Of a stretch of DNA of 64,000 nucleotides, positions 37,431-48,500 are shown piece after piece. The stretch lies in the NCBI GenBank assembly GCA_028671895.1, contig JAPMAC010000231.1, positions 13,232,001-13,296,000 of the forward strand, written 5' to 3'. Position 1 is the first letter of the stretch. Each line of letters starts with the position of its first letter. The translations under genes were made by a program, and so were the position numbers. This stretch comes from Oenanthe sinensis (lineage: Eukaryota; Streptophyta; Magnoliopsida; Apiales; Apiaceae). The notes under the pieces were generated by a model that was given only the letters and a program-made list of their open reading frames with translations, searched no databases and was not told where the DNA came from.

Positions 37431-38231
37431 GAAATGCTAAATTCTTCTGTCTAAGTGGGAACAAATATATTTAACCAACTGTTATAACAATTACTTCACA
37501 GACATGAATTCTCAATGATTTATCTAAGTGAAGTAAACTGATATATATATTTATAAATATATCAGTCATATTGTTGTACATTGTTTTTTAAATATCAAAA
37601 TCAAAATGTAGCTTGGAAGCATTTTATTGTTCTAAGTAAAACCTGAAAAGAATTATTGTACTTATGAATCTTTCAATAACAAGTGTGATATTATGTTCTG
37701 CAGGAATATTAAACAAAAACATTTTTATTTATATATTAAATTAATTTCATTTAAATTTAATCTGAAAAGTGTTTTTGATAAATTCTCTTTAATTTATTTT
37801 CCAATTAAAAATAGAGTAAATTTCAAAAACTAGAGTTTGTGATATAATTGTCATCATTTTCTGACTTCTCCACTAAGTTAAATGTTCTGAGTTCTCGAAT
37901 CATTCTTACTTTGAGGGTTCTTGACCAAGTCTATTTCTATGTTCTTGATTGAAATAGTTCTCGACTACATTTGTGAGTTCTCAATTAAATTCTGTGTCAG
38001 TTCTCTACTAAAGTAATTTTTTTCAAATCTGAGTACTCGATCAATACAAAATGTTTAAAATTCTAAGTCAATAAGTCTAGTCATATAAATAGCAAAGTAG
38101 ATCTAACATTTTATTTCTACGCTTATATCGCAAACCTAAAGAACTTTTGCTCTCTACAATATCATTCAAACTTTCTCTCAATTTCTCTAAACACTTTCAT
38201 TTCTTCTCTTCTCCTTTCTACACACTACTCA
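37431..38231 (+). promoter_or_regulatory. Second U3-like spacer with TATA box
   Basis: Diverged copy of 33941-34814. It has a GAGTTCTCGA-type motif array at about 37862-38045, TATAAATA at 38084-38091 and an ATG at 38232, again 148 bp apart, with a CTCTTCTCCTTTC leader. Confidence 0.5.
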
Positions 38232-40740
38232 ATGGCATCCTCAACTCAATCTGTTGAAGCTTGTGTACTCCCATACACAAACTTCTTGGCCATATGAAGA
38301 GATGTAGAAGCAAAACCTCAATACAAATGCTTCACTAGATTTCTTATTCAATCCTACTTGAAAGAAGTACTGTTTGCAAACCCAACCCTCTACTTGGATG
38401 TACTTCAACATTTCTGGAATACTGCAAGTTGGGAAGAAAATGTACTTGAGGATGTGAGCTCCAAAGTGCAAGTGTCCTGCAAAATCAAAGGTGTAAAAAT
38501 CAGTTTCAATGGGGATAATGTAAATGCAAGTCTCTCACTACGAACTGAGAAATTCGTCAAATTCCCAACTGATGAGGAGCTCCTAGATTTTATGAAGTTT
38601 ATAATGTATTATAACAGGTTTGAGATGGAAGACAAGAAGTTCAAGTTAGGAAAACTCAACAAGAAGTTTGTCAAGAAAGAATGGTCATTTGTGTTTGATA
38701 CACTACTGAGGGTCTTCACCTGTAGAAAGACAGGCTATGATCAAATTAGCTCAATTGCCTTGAAGCTGACCTAATCTTTAGCATACAACCAGAAGCTGAA
38801 TGTAGGAAAACTTATACTTGGGGAACTCATAACCAGGATTTCCAAGAGAAGTAATGAGATATTCTTCCCTCATTTTATTCAATCAATTCTCAATTTCAAA
38901 ACTGCTCATTTGATTGATTTACCTGGGATGAACAAAAATAGAATGTCTACAGTAAGTCTATTTCTAAATTCATTTTTAGAACCCTGGAAAAACGTAGCAT
39001 AGTGACTGTGCCTCTGCAAATCACAACTTATATGAAGAGTGAATTTGTAGGGTACCTACTTGTGTAGCCTACATATGGTTATCTTGAAACAGTTGAGGGT
39101 CTTAAGGCTGTAGAAGTACCAAATGCACCTAACCTAGAGACTCTCAACCCAACTGTAGACCCTTCTTCAACTCTCCTAGATGCTAGTGAACCAACCTCCA
39201 CATCCTCTCAATAGGGTGTGGTTGAAATGAAGAGAAAGAGGAAACCAGCTACTAAGAAGTTAGAAGTAGTTGTAGAAGACAATGAACAACCTGAGTCACC
39301 TGTGGCCTCCCTAACCAGGAGAAAGAAAAAGAAAGGGACCACATTACACAAATCTACATCCTCCCAACAAGGTGTAGAGGTATTACATGGACTTAACTTG
39401 TTACTAGATGCATTCTCTCAACATGGTGCATCTATTGAAATTGGTAGCCAGTCCACTCCACTTTATAAAGAGTCTGCACCGTCACATGAACCTACTCCTG
39501 TTGATGCCAGGTTTGAAGTAGAAAAGGAGACACAGTTGCACATAGGAACTTCAATTAAAACTTCCCCATTTTCTCAGGGTGAGTTGCCAACACTCATCTC
39601 TACTCAACATTCTTCTTCTACTTCTAATATTCATTCTCAACCAATTGTGCAAGAGGTTGCACAAGAGGTTCTTGATTATCAGGAATCCAATCCTCCTAGT
39701 GAGCTAAAATCAAGTGACTTGGTGTGTGACACCTTGCTCACCACCCAGGACACTCATTTAGATGGTGAGGGAATACATGTTGGGGTATATCCTGATGACA
39801 CCATCAAAACCACAGAGGTTCCAGGAGTTTTTACTTCAGACTCTATGGAAGATACTGTAACACCCCCCCTTTGGTCTCATTCACGAGCCACTGGAGCACT
39901 TGGTGTCTTCACATACACTAGGTAATCCAAGAGACCTCCACTCCATGTAAATCACCTATCTATCCAGGGTTTATAAATGACTCATCTGAGAAATTGGATG
40001 AGGAAATAGACACTGAGGGAATCACTGCCACAAGTGGTGATCCTAGCTCTAACTTCATGACACAATGGCTGAAACCTGTGCAAAATGACAATATTTTCGG
40101 ACCATCTACTGGTATATTTGTTCCTGAAGAAAGATTGAAAGAATTGTATGGTCACTAGTTTGATGGGTTCTACTATGTTGCACAATAGTTGCTCACATCC
40201 CACCTACCAAATGAAGACTATGCATCCATTTTACTTGAGTATGCCAAAGATCAAGAAGAAATAAAAGACAAAAATGCTGCTATGGTTGAAGAGGGTGAAA
40301 CAAATGTAGATGAATGGATGGATGCAAAGAAAACTGTGAGCATTGGAGGAGATGCTATAGTAGATGAGGGAAAAATATCTTACCAGCCTTGGCACTTGCA
40401 CCAAAACCTTCATTCCATCTGCTATCTATGATGCAATTCATGAAGCTACAAATGTGCAACTACAATCAAATCATTATCTAGCCAGAGGTCTTCAAGAAAT
40501 TATTTCAGACCATAGGGATAAAATAGAATCAAGGATGTAAAATATTGATGACAAATAGAGGTATGATATTCATGAAGTTTTCCTCGGTTAAAATCTGAAA
40601 CGTCTATGTACCGAATCAAGATCAATGAGATGCATAGAAAAATGGAGAAAATGGAAAAAGCCTTTAAGGATATGTATACCAATATTTATGAGCAACAACA
40701 ACAACATGCCAAGGTCAACTCAATGGTGAAAGTTTTATAG
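38232..40740 (+). pseudogene. Post-pol ORF of element A, copy 2 (broken)
   Basis: Starts MASSTQSVEACVLPYTNF, with an early TGA at about 38297. The main pieces are 38358-38774 (module KKEWSFVFDTLL ... DQISSIALKL, stop at 38772) and 39218-39925 (Lys/Arg patch KRKRKPATKK, then a Ser/Thr/Pro-rich low-complexity region). After that come short charged fragments up to a stop at 40738-40740. It is longer than copy 1 because its 3' part is retained. There is no PPT or 3' LTR after it; the element is cut here. Confidence 0.65.
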
Positions 40741-41034
40741 GTCCCAAATCATCGTAGAAGGGGGGTTGAATATGATGTTGGCAGTTTTCCACTTTTAATT
40801 GCGGATTAATTTTTTTGTTCTTGTGTTCTTGAAATATAAAAATGGTAGGCAAACACACACAAATGATTCGTAGAAATATAGATATATTAATAAATCCCTA
40901 AGGTGTTACAATCTAATCAAATGATTAACTACAATGGTTTTACAATCAATACAACAACAAATACATGTGAGTGTTTATGAGGTTCTTTAATGGAGCTCCC
41001 GTAAGTAGTTGTGTGTATTGAAGACAATGCACTC
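40741..41034 (-). repeat. Probable antisense LTR fragment, split by the young element
   Basis: The + strand reads GGTCCCAAATCATCGTAGAAGGGGGGTTGAATA. This is the reverse of the typical Copia LTR end here (TATTCAACCCCCCTTCTAC ... GGGACC). The sequence resumes after the young element at 56287. The other end is not identified. Confidence 0.5.
41030..41034. repeat. Target site duplication CACTC (left)
   Basis: CACTC directly before the 5' LTR; repeated at 56287-56291. Confidence 0.9.
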
Positions 41035-42308
41035 TGAAAGGCAGAGTGTTTAAACTTGTAACACTATAATTTATGTAACTCAACTAAAGAAAAGATACTT
41101 AACCCGAAGACAATCAAGAATAAGAAGTCACAAAGAAATCAATACAAATGAAGACAAAGTAATTGATACAGTTCAACATGGTAAATATGATCAAACAAAG
41201 AAGAAATCATTGGAAGAAGTTCAAGTTAAAGTTGTTCATGCCCTAGTGATTTGTAACTCAAAGGATCAAGATCATAACTATCAGTATCAATAAGACTAAT
41301 TGATTTCAAGTGAAAAAGAAGGAAAGCAATTGTTGGAAAGCCACATTTCTAATTGAACATGGTAATCTATTCAGAAGCAAGAAACCTATCAAGACTAGTC
41401 ACTTATGAACCAGACCAGTGCATCAAGTGTCAGGACATTGGTAGCAAGTTCATGTCAGTAGTAGAGTTCCAAGTTCAAGAGCTTGTTGAAGAAAATAGAA
41501 GACATGAAGAAATCACAAGTTCAAGATGTTGCATTGAAGTTTCAAGTTGAAGCCCAGAATTTCTCTAAGTACTTACAAGGGAACCTATGTAGAAATTCCT
41601 ATCTAGAAATTCTGGATAAGTTTCTACTTAGAGCCAAGTAGAAATTCTGGAGTTGAAAATATTTTCTAAGTACTCAACTCAGGAAGCTATCTCGAATTTC
41701 CTATGTCGAAATTCCTAAGTCGAATTTCCTATGTAGAAATTCTGGAGGTGAAAATATTTTCTAAGTACTCAGGAAGAAGGCTATCTCGAATTTTCTATGT
41801 AGAAATTCCTAAGTAGAAATTCCTATGTAGAAATTCTACTTAGAATTCGAGATAGAGCCAAGTAGAATTTCCTATGTAGAAATTCTACATAGAGGACAGT
41901 TTCAACATGACACATGGCATCATCCTGGTGGCAGATTTCCAAGCTTTCAAGACAAGATAAGATTCACGTGGACAACATTGGGCCACTCATATCTTATCTT
42001 TTGAAGACTACAAGTCATAGATTACAAAGTAGTATAAATAGAAGTACTTGTGTAACTTATTAACAGAGAGCAATATTCGAGAGAAACACTTGTAATAAAG
42101 AGAGAGTATATTCACAGAGCTTAGTATCATTTACTACCCTCTTTACTTCTATTGTACTATTGTAATGAATGTTGTAGCAACCCTTTCAAGTTATATATAA
42201 GACATATATTCCTTGAATCTTTGTGTTCATTTATTACATAGTATTTATTGCTTCATTAATTCGAAAAGTTGTATTCACCCCCCCTCTACAACACATTTGG
42301 ACCTAACA
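41035..42308 (+). repeat. 5' LTR of young Copia element
   Basis: TGAAAGGCAG ... CCTAACA. The U3 carries an array of CTATGTAGAAATTCC / CTATCTCGAATTTCC motifs at about 41570-41895. TATAAATA is at 42033-42040, followed by the R/U5 part and a CCCCCCCTCTAC tract near the end. A short open frame at 41353-41550 recurs identically in the 3' LTR and is not considered a gene. Confidence 0.95.
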
Positions 42309-42310
42309 AT

Positions 42311-42322
42311 TGGTATCAGAGC
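42311..42322 (+). promoter_or_regulatory. Primer binding site (tRNA-iMet type)
   Basis: TGGTATCAGAGC, two bases after the 5' LTR. Same site as in element A. Confidence 0.95.
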
Positions 42323-43073
42323 CTAATGTTTGACAAACAAAACATAGATCCTTGTGTTTGGTAGAAGATTAATGAGTTTTCTCTTCCAGATCAAATTTTC
42401 GAGTTTTTCTTGAAAAGTGTGCCTTAATTTTTTTTCGGTGAAAACTCATCCCAAAAATTATTTAAATACTCCAGGTGTGATTATTTAGCTTGGGTGGATT
42501 TTAGATAATTTTTGTGATTTAATCTGGGTATTTTGGTTTGTGGTGTTCTTCACATGTTCATCACTGTTCTTGGTAAAGAAGACAAAACCAGCAACTTTAG
42601 ATCTCCTTTTCAAAAAGACAAAAAGTGAAAAAGGTGTTATTGGCTTTTGATTGGACAATTTACTCACAGAAAAAGAATTGTCAGAAGACTCTGTACCTTT
42701 CACGTGGGTGTTAGGTGAAGTTAGGTGAGATAAGTCATAAAAGTCAAAAAGTGTGAAAGTGACCTGCAGCAATTTTTTTCTCCAAGGCAAAAGTTCTACA
42801 TAGAATATCTACTTCAGAATTTCTACTTAGAAATTTCGACTTACAGAATTTCTACTTAGAAATTTCGACTTGAGCAAATTTCTACTTGGTGAAATTTCGA
42901 CTTGGCAAAAAGTTCCACTTAGAAATTTCGACTTAGCCTAGTCTTGTGTACTTAGAATTTTTTTTGTGACCAGTTTTTGAACTTTGATTTATTTTGAGAT
43001 AATTCAATTTTCTTTTAATTACTACTCAAGTAATAAGAAAAGTTTATTATCTCTACTTTAAATCTATATTAAG
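42323..43073 (+). other. 5' leader before gag
   Basis: Non-coding leader. About 42785-42935 holds six copies of an ATTTCGACTT / ATTTCTACTT motif related to the LTR and spacer motifs. No ORF is supported. Confidence 0.6.
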
Positions 43074-45518
43074 ATGGCACCTAAAAATCAATTCAAAATT
43101 CCAATGTTCGACCGAGATCACTATGAAGAATGGGTGTTGAGAATGAAATTATACCTTGAGTCCATTAACCCTGAATACTTGGAAGTCCTTGACAAAGGTA
43201 AATTTGTTCCAATGGTGGTTGTTCCTGAGCATATGGAAGGAGATGTGGTTGTACCACAGCGGTCTGAGCCTAAAAAGGCAGCGGACTTTTCAGATGCTGA
43301 TAAGGAGCAGATAGCCTTTGATACATCCGTTCGACAAACATTGGTGGAATCCCTCGATCACGAAATGTTTAATGTAGTTAAAGGACTAACTACAGCCAAG
43401 AAGATCTGGGATAAGATAGAGGTCGTCATGGAAGGTACAGCTGAGGTTAGAAGTAACAAGACACTCATACTCAAGATGGAGTATGACACTTTCAGGATAA
43501 GAAAAGGAGAAAGCATAACAGATGTCTATCTAAGATTCAGTCAGTTGGTGTTGGATTTGAATCTGAGAGGTATAACTCTCCCCATGGTTGAAGTCAACAC
43601 GAGATATCTAAGGAACCAGCCAAAAAGCATTGAACATAGAGTTTACGCTGTAAGAGAAACCAGAGATTTGCATATAACTTCTCTGGAAGAGTATTATGGA
43701 ATTCTAAAGACCTATGAGCTGGAGACCCTTCAAGATCAAGCATGGGACAATGATTCAAGAGGAAAAGAAGTGGCATCAGGATTGGTTGCTGATGAGGAAG
43801 AGTCTAAGAAGGCAATGGTTGCAGAAAAACCTAGATCATCACCTGCATCTCATCAAGTTGATAATGATGATGAATGCACCTCAAATAGTGATGATGACTA
43901 CTTCACCCAAGAAGAGCTGGACAACATGGATGATAGTGTCGTGGCATACATGGCGAGGAAGTTCAGCAATATCAGATTCAAAAAGAGTAACCGACCACAG
44001 AGAAAATCTTCATCTTTCTATCGGGTTACAAGGGGTGGTGGTAGTTCTTCAGGTTACAAAGGAAAAGGCAAGAGTTCTAGCTACAAATCTCCTTTGGATT
44101 TCAAAATGAAGTTCAAATGCTATAACTGTGGTGAAGCTGGACATTTTGCTACGGACTGCAAGAAGCCGAAACAGACTTATCCAAAAGAAAGTTATGAAGC
44201 CCTCAAAAGCAAGTATGAAGCCCTGGTGAAGGAAAGACATGGAAAAAGAGCTTTAGTTATAACAGAAGGTAGAGCTTGGGATGATTCAGACGAGGAAGAA
44301 GTTATTCATGCAAACTTTGCCCTCATGGCTGAGACATCAGAGGAACCAGAGGTACCAGTTCTAACCCTTAAGGAAGAAATGTCTATTGATGATTATAAGG
44401 TGCAGAACGGGGCTCTTAGCGAAGAGATCTATATGTTGTGCAAAAGCCTAAACACTTCTCAAAAGGAACAGAAAACACTTGTTGCCAAATGCAGAATGCT
44501 TGAGGCAAAAGTGGAAGAGTTAGAGGCTGTTTGCACTGTAGATACTTCCCTAAGAGACTCTATTAAATCTTTGGAACACAAGCTTAGCCTTAAAGATGAA
44601 ATAGAAGCATGTCTTAGGAATAAACTAGCTGAGTTAGAAACAAAATGCGAAGCTTATAAACTAGCTGCTAGTAAGGTGAATGTTGACAGTGACACATTTA
44701 AGAAGATAACTGGAGTTGGTGTAGGTCTTGATTATTCTAACTTATCTAAGAAAGAAGGGAAAAGACCTGTAGACATTAGTTCCAGTAAGACCAAGACTGA
44801 AATACCTACTTTTCTTAAATCAGCTGTCAAACCCATCTTTAAACACTTCGTTCCTCAAGTAGAAGAAGAGACTGAATTATTAGTTAGATATGAGATAGAG
44901 ATGGAAGATCGAAAGAAAGAACAACCTGTAACTCCTATTAAATCAGTTAAAATCAAATCCACTAGAGAAGAATCTAGACAAGGATTAGGAGCTAAGGCTG
45001 TTAAGCAACAGAAAAAGGAAAAAGGCATAAAAGAGGTTAAGGCTGAACGTGTTAAGAAAGAGTGCTATCATTGTAAATCTACTGAACATCTTTCTTACGC
45101 ATGCAAATCTAACATGAATATTCCTGTTACTCATGCCATGCCTGTACCAAACACAATGAATAACATGCATATGAACCATGCACAATGTGGTCAACCTAAT
45201 TGTATGCCATGCACTTTTAACGTCATGCAAACATTTGTAAACTTGATGAATGCAACTAGCCAATCATGTCAAAATTCTACTGCTAGTTCTAATGTCAAAA
45301 AGAAGCATGTTAGAGCTAAGACTGCCAGTCCTCCTAAAGTTAGGAGTGACAAACCTTCTCCTAAGACTAACAAAATTGTCAAGTCTGAAAGAGGAAAAGA
45401 CGAAGTCGAAAGCTCGAGTAATGTTAAAGTAGGTGCATCTACTGTTGTTAAATCTGATAATTCTCGATCTTATAGAAAAGCCGGGCCCAATCAAACATGG
45501 GTTCCGAAGAACGCCTAA
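43074..45518 (+). CDS. gag: Copia Gag protein (814 aa)
   Basis: Capsid/nucleocapsid precursor that packages element RNA in virus-like particles. It starts at the ATG at 43074 with KIPMFDRDHYEEWVLRMK (gag N-terminal and UBN2-type capsid region, about 1-230). An acidic/serine linker follows, then a basic tract and a CCHC zinc knuckle at residues 349-362 (CYNCGEAGHFATDC). A long coiled-coil-prone part (about 440-545) comes next, with a second CCHC knuckle at 664-677 (CYHCKSTEHLSYAC), a Cys cluster (CGQPNCMPC) and a basic tail. Two widely spaced knuckles make it long for a Copia gag. The stop at 45516-45518 lies 22 nt inside the pol ORF, which is in the -1 frame. Confidence 0.93.
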   Translation: MAPKNQFKIPMFDRDHYEEWVLRMKLYLESINPEYLEVLDKGKFVPMVVVPEHMEGDVVVPQRSEPKKAADFSDADKEQIAFDTSVRQTLVESLDHEMFNVVKGLTTAKKIWDKIEVVMEGTAEVRSNKTLILKMEYDTFRIRKGESITDVYLRFSQLVLDLNLRGITLPMVEVNTRYLRNQPKSIEHRVYAVRETRDLHITSLEEYYGILKTYELETLQDQAWDNDSRGKEVASGLVADEEESKKAMVAEKPRSSPASHQVDNDDECTSNSDDDYFTQEELDNMDDSVVAYMARKFSNIRFKKSNRPQRKSSSFYRVTRGGGSSSGYKGKGKSSSYKSPLDFKMKFKCYNCGEAGHFATDCKKPKQTYPKESYEALKSKYEALVKERHGKRALVITEGRAWDDSDEEEVIHANFALMAETSEEPEVPVLTLKEEMSIDDYKVQNGALSEEIYMLCKSLNTSQKEQKTLVAKCRMLEAKVEELEAVCTVDTSLRDSIKSLEHKLSLKDEIEACLRNKLAELETKCEAYKLAASKVNVDSDTFKKITGVGVGLDYSNLSKKEGKRPVDISSSKTKTEIPTFLKSAVKPIFKHFVPQVEEETELLVRYEIEMEDRKKEQPVTPIKSVKIKSTREESRQGLGAKAVKQQKKEKGIKEVKAERVKKECYHCKSTEHLSYACKSNMNIPVTHAMPVPNTMNNMHMNHAQCGQPNCMPCTFNVMQTFVNLMNATSQSCQNSTASSNVKKKHVRAKTASPPKVRSDKPSPKTNKIVKSERGKDEVESSSNVKVGASTVVKSDNSRSYRKAGPNQTWVPKNA

Positions 45519-48500
45519 CCAATCTGTCATTGCAGGGCATTAAGCGGAACAGAAATAAAGTTATATGGGTGCTAGACAGTGGAGCATCGAGGCATATGAC
45601 AGGAAACAAGTCCCTGCTTACAGGGTTGGTTATGAAGGCTGGCCCTTATGTTACCTTTGGAGATGACAGCATTGGTGTGACAAAGGGATATGGCAAATTG
45701 AAATCTGGTAATGTCATCATTGAAGATGTTTCCTATGTTGAGGGATTAAAACACAATCTGTTGAGTATCAGTCAATTTTGTGACAAAGGATATGAAGTTA
45801 TATTCAACAAGAGAGGTGTATCAATCACTCACATTAAGGAAGGTTCGTTGGCTTTGAGAGGAGTTCGAAAGGCAGATCTTTTTGTTGCTGATATGGATTC
45901 GGCAAACCAGAATGAAGTGACCTGTTTCTATAGCAAAGCGTCAGATGATGAAAGCTGGCTATGGCATAAGAAGCTGTCTCACTTGAACTTCAAAACGATG
46001 AATGCTCTCGCAAGGCGAGAACTGGTGAAAGATCTACCTCAAATGGAGTTTGCTCCTAAAGGACTCTGTGAAGCCTGTGAAATGGGAAAGTCAAAGCGAG
46101 CATCGCACAAGAGTAAAGAAATTTCTAGTGTCACTGAGCCTCTGCAACTCCTTCATATGGATTTATTTGGCCCAGTGAATGTCCTATCATTGTCTAGGAA
46201 AAGATATGCTTTGGTAATCGTGGATGACTTCTCAAAATATACATGGGTATTGTTTGTAATGACAAAAGACGAAGTACCTTTCCAAATCATTGATCACATC
46301 ACTGAGATTGAGAACGTATCAACTCTCACTGTGAAGACGATTAGATCAGATAACGGCACAGAATTTAAAAATGCAATACTGAATGATTTCTGTGTTTCTA
46401 AAGGAATACGTCATCAGTACTCAGCCCCGAGAACTCCACAGCAGAATGGAGTGGTTGAAAGGAAGAACAGAACATTGGTTGAAGCAGCAAGAACTTTGTT
46501 GTATGAATCGAAACTTCCTCTATACTTTTGGGCCGAGGCAGTGAGTACAGTGTGTTACACTCAGAATAGAACCTTGATCATAAAAGATAAAGAAAAGACA
46601 CCATGTGAACTTATGAATAACAGAAGACCAACAATCAAGTACTTTCATGTCTTTGGAGCTAAATGCTATGTACTTATAGACGACGCAAATCTAGGCAAAT
46701 TTGAAGCAAAAGCGCGTGAAGGGATATTTGTTGGTTATTCTACAAATACGGTGGCAGCTTATCGGGTATTCTTAGTGAATGAACAGAAAGTGATTGAAAG
46801 CTACAATGTCAGATTCGACGATACCAAACTCCCATCAATTTCTAAAGATAATAGTGAACCTGAGTCCCTAAAATTTCATAATCTGGACTTGGATGAAATT
46901 GAGGATGAACCTGAGTTGGTTGTTACTTCAAATATACCAAGTGATCGTGAAGTTATACCTGAGTCTAGTGGACAATCGAATTCTACGAGATCAGAAGAAA
47001 ATTCTTCCGCACGTACTGGCAACAACTCAGGGGGAGTAAACAGCAGCTCAAGAACAGGTGATCAAGACTCGAGGAGAAATGACACTAGTTCTGTAGGAGC
47101 TGGTACTAACTCAGGGGGAGTCAGTAGAAACAACATAAGTAGTCAGCACAACAATTCAGAAAGTCAAGCTGAATCATCAAGACAATTATCAAGAGAACGG
47201 GTATGGAGTAGAGACCATCCGTTTGAATTAATTATTGGTGATCCAGATGCTGGTGTAACTACTAGAAGATCTACAAGAGCTGACATGGCAAATATCTGCT
47301 TGTACTCTGGGTTCTTGTCCAAACTAGAACCTAAAGAAATAGAAGAAGCTCTTGGTGATGCTGATTGGGTGATAGCAATGCAAGAGGAGCTCAATCAGTT
47401 TGAAAGGCAGAAAGTTTGGAAGCTGGTACCCCGACCAAAGAACAGATCAGTAATTGGAACTAAGTGGGTATACAGAAATAAACTGGACGAAAACGGACTT
47501 GTAACACGAAACAAGGCTCGTTTGGTAGCAAAAGGTTACTCTCAACGAGAGGGAATTGATTATGATGAAACCTACGCTCCAGTTGCAAGACTTGAGGCAG
47601 TCAGGATGTTCTTGGCCTTTTCAGCACACAAGAATTTCAAGGTTTTTCAGATGGATGTGAAAAGTGCCTTCCTGAATGGAGAGCTAGAAGAAGAAGTGTA
47701 TCTGGAACAGCCACCTGGCTTCATTGATCCAGAACTTGAAGATTTTGTGTTTCTTCTCTTCAAAGCTGTCTATGGCCTCAAGCAATCCCCAAGACGATGG
47801 TATGAAACCCTATCCTTGTTCTTAATTGAAAATGGTTTTATTAGGGGAGTAATTGATAAAACATTGTTCTACAAAAATGTAAAGGGTGATTTGATACTTG
47901 TTCAAGTGTATGTGGACGATATTATTTTTGGGTCATCTAATGAGCGCTTGTGCGAGAAATTTGCCAAGTTAATGCAGGATAAATATGAGATGAGCATGAT
48001 GGGGGAGCTGTCTTTCTTCCTTGGATTACAGATCAGTCAAAGAAAAGAAGGAATCTTTATCTGTCAATCCAAGTACATCAAAGATTTACTCAAGAAGTAC
48101 AATCTTGAAGATACATCAGCAGCTAAAACTCCCATGCCAACAGCCACAAAGCTTGATGAAGACAAATCAGGTAAACCAGTTGACATCACAAGCTATCGAG
48201 GTATGATTGGCTCACTTCTCTATTTAACTGCAAGTCGACCCGATATCATGTTCGCAACGTGTTTGTGTGCAAGGTTCCAAGTGGATCCTAGAGAGTCACA
48301 TCTCATAGCTGTCAAACGAATCTTTAAGTATCTCAAGGGAACACCAAATCTAGGGATTTGGTACCCAAGAGATACAGGTCTTAATCTAATAGGCTATTCG
48401 GATTCAGACTATGCAGGTTGCAGGATCGATAGGAAAAGCACATCTGGTGCTTGTCAATTCCTAGGCAGAAGATTGGTGTCCTGGCAAAGTAAAAAGCAAC

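Larger units (their letters stand above)
24655..40740 (+). mobile_element. Decayed Copia element A, internally duplicated
   Basis: Order: 5' LTR, PBS, gag copy 1, gag copy 2, pol, U3-like spacer, post-pol ORF copy 1, second RT/RNase H segment, second spacer, post-pol ORF copy 2. No 3' LTR is seen; the element stops near 40740 against another sequence. All coding parts carry stops or frameshifts. The two copies of each duplicated block differ at many positions, so they are not a recent tandem duplication. Confidence 0.75.

Noticed and set aside
41353..41550. 65-aa ORF repeated identically at 55331-55528
   Set aside because: It lies inside both LTRs; identity reflects recent LTR duplication, and the frame has no recognisable product.
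42309..42325. tRNA gene at TGGTATCAGAGC
   Set aside because: Only the 12-nt complement to the tRNA-iMet 3' end is present, directly after an LTR; it is a primer binding site. The same holds at 25782.
45544..45600. Splice acceptor use to join gag and pol
   Set aside because: Only an acceptor-like ATTGCAGGG is seen; I could not find a convincing donor, so it is left as a possibility within the gag-pol finding.
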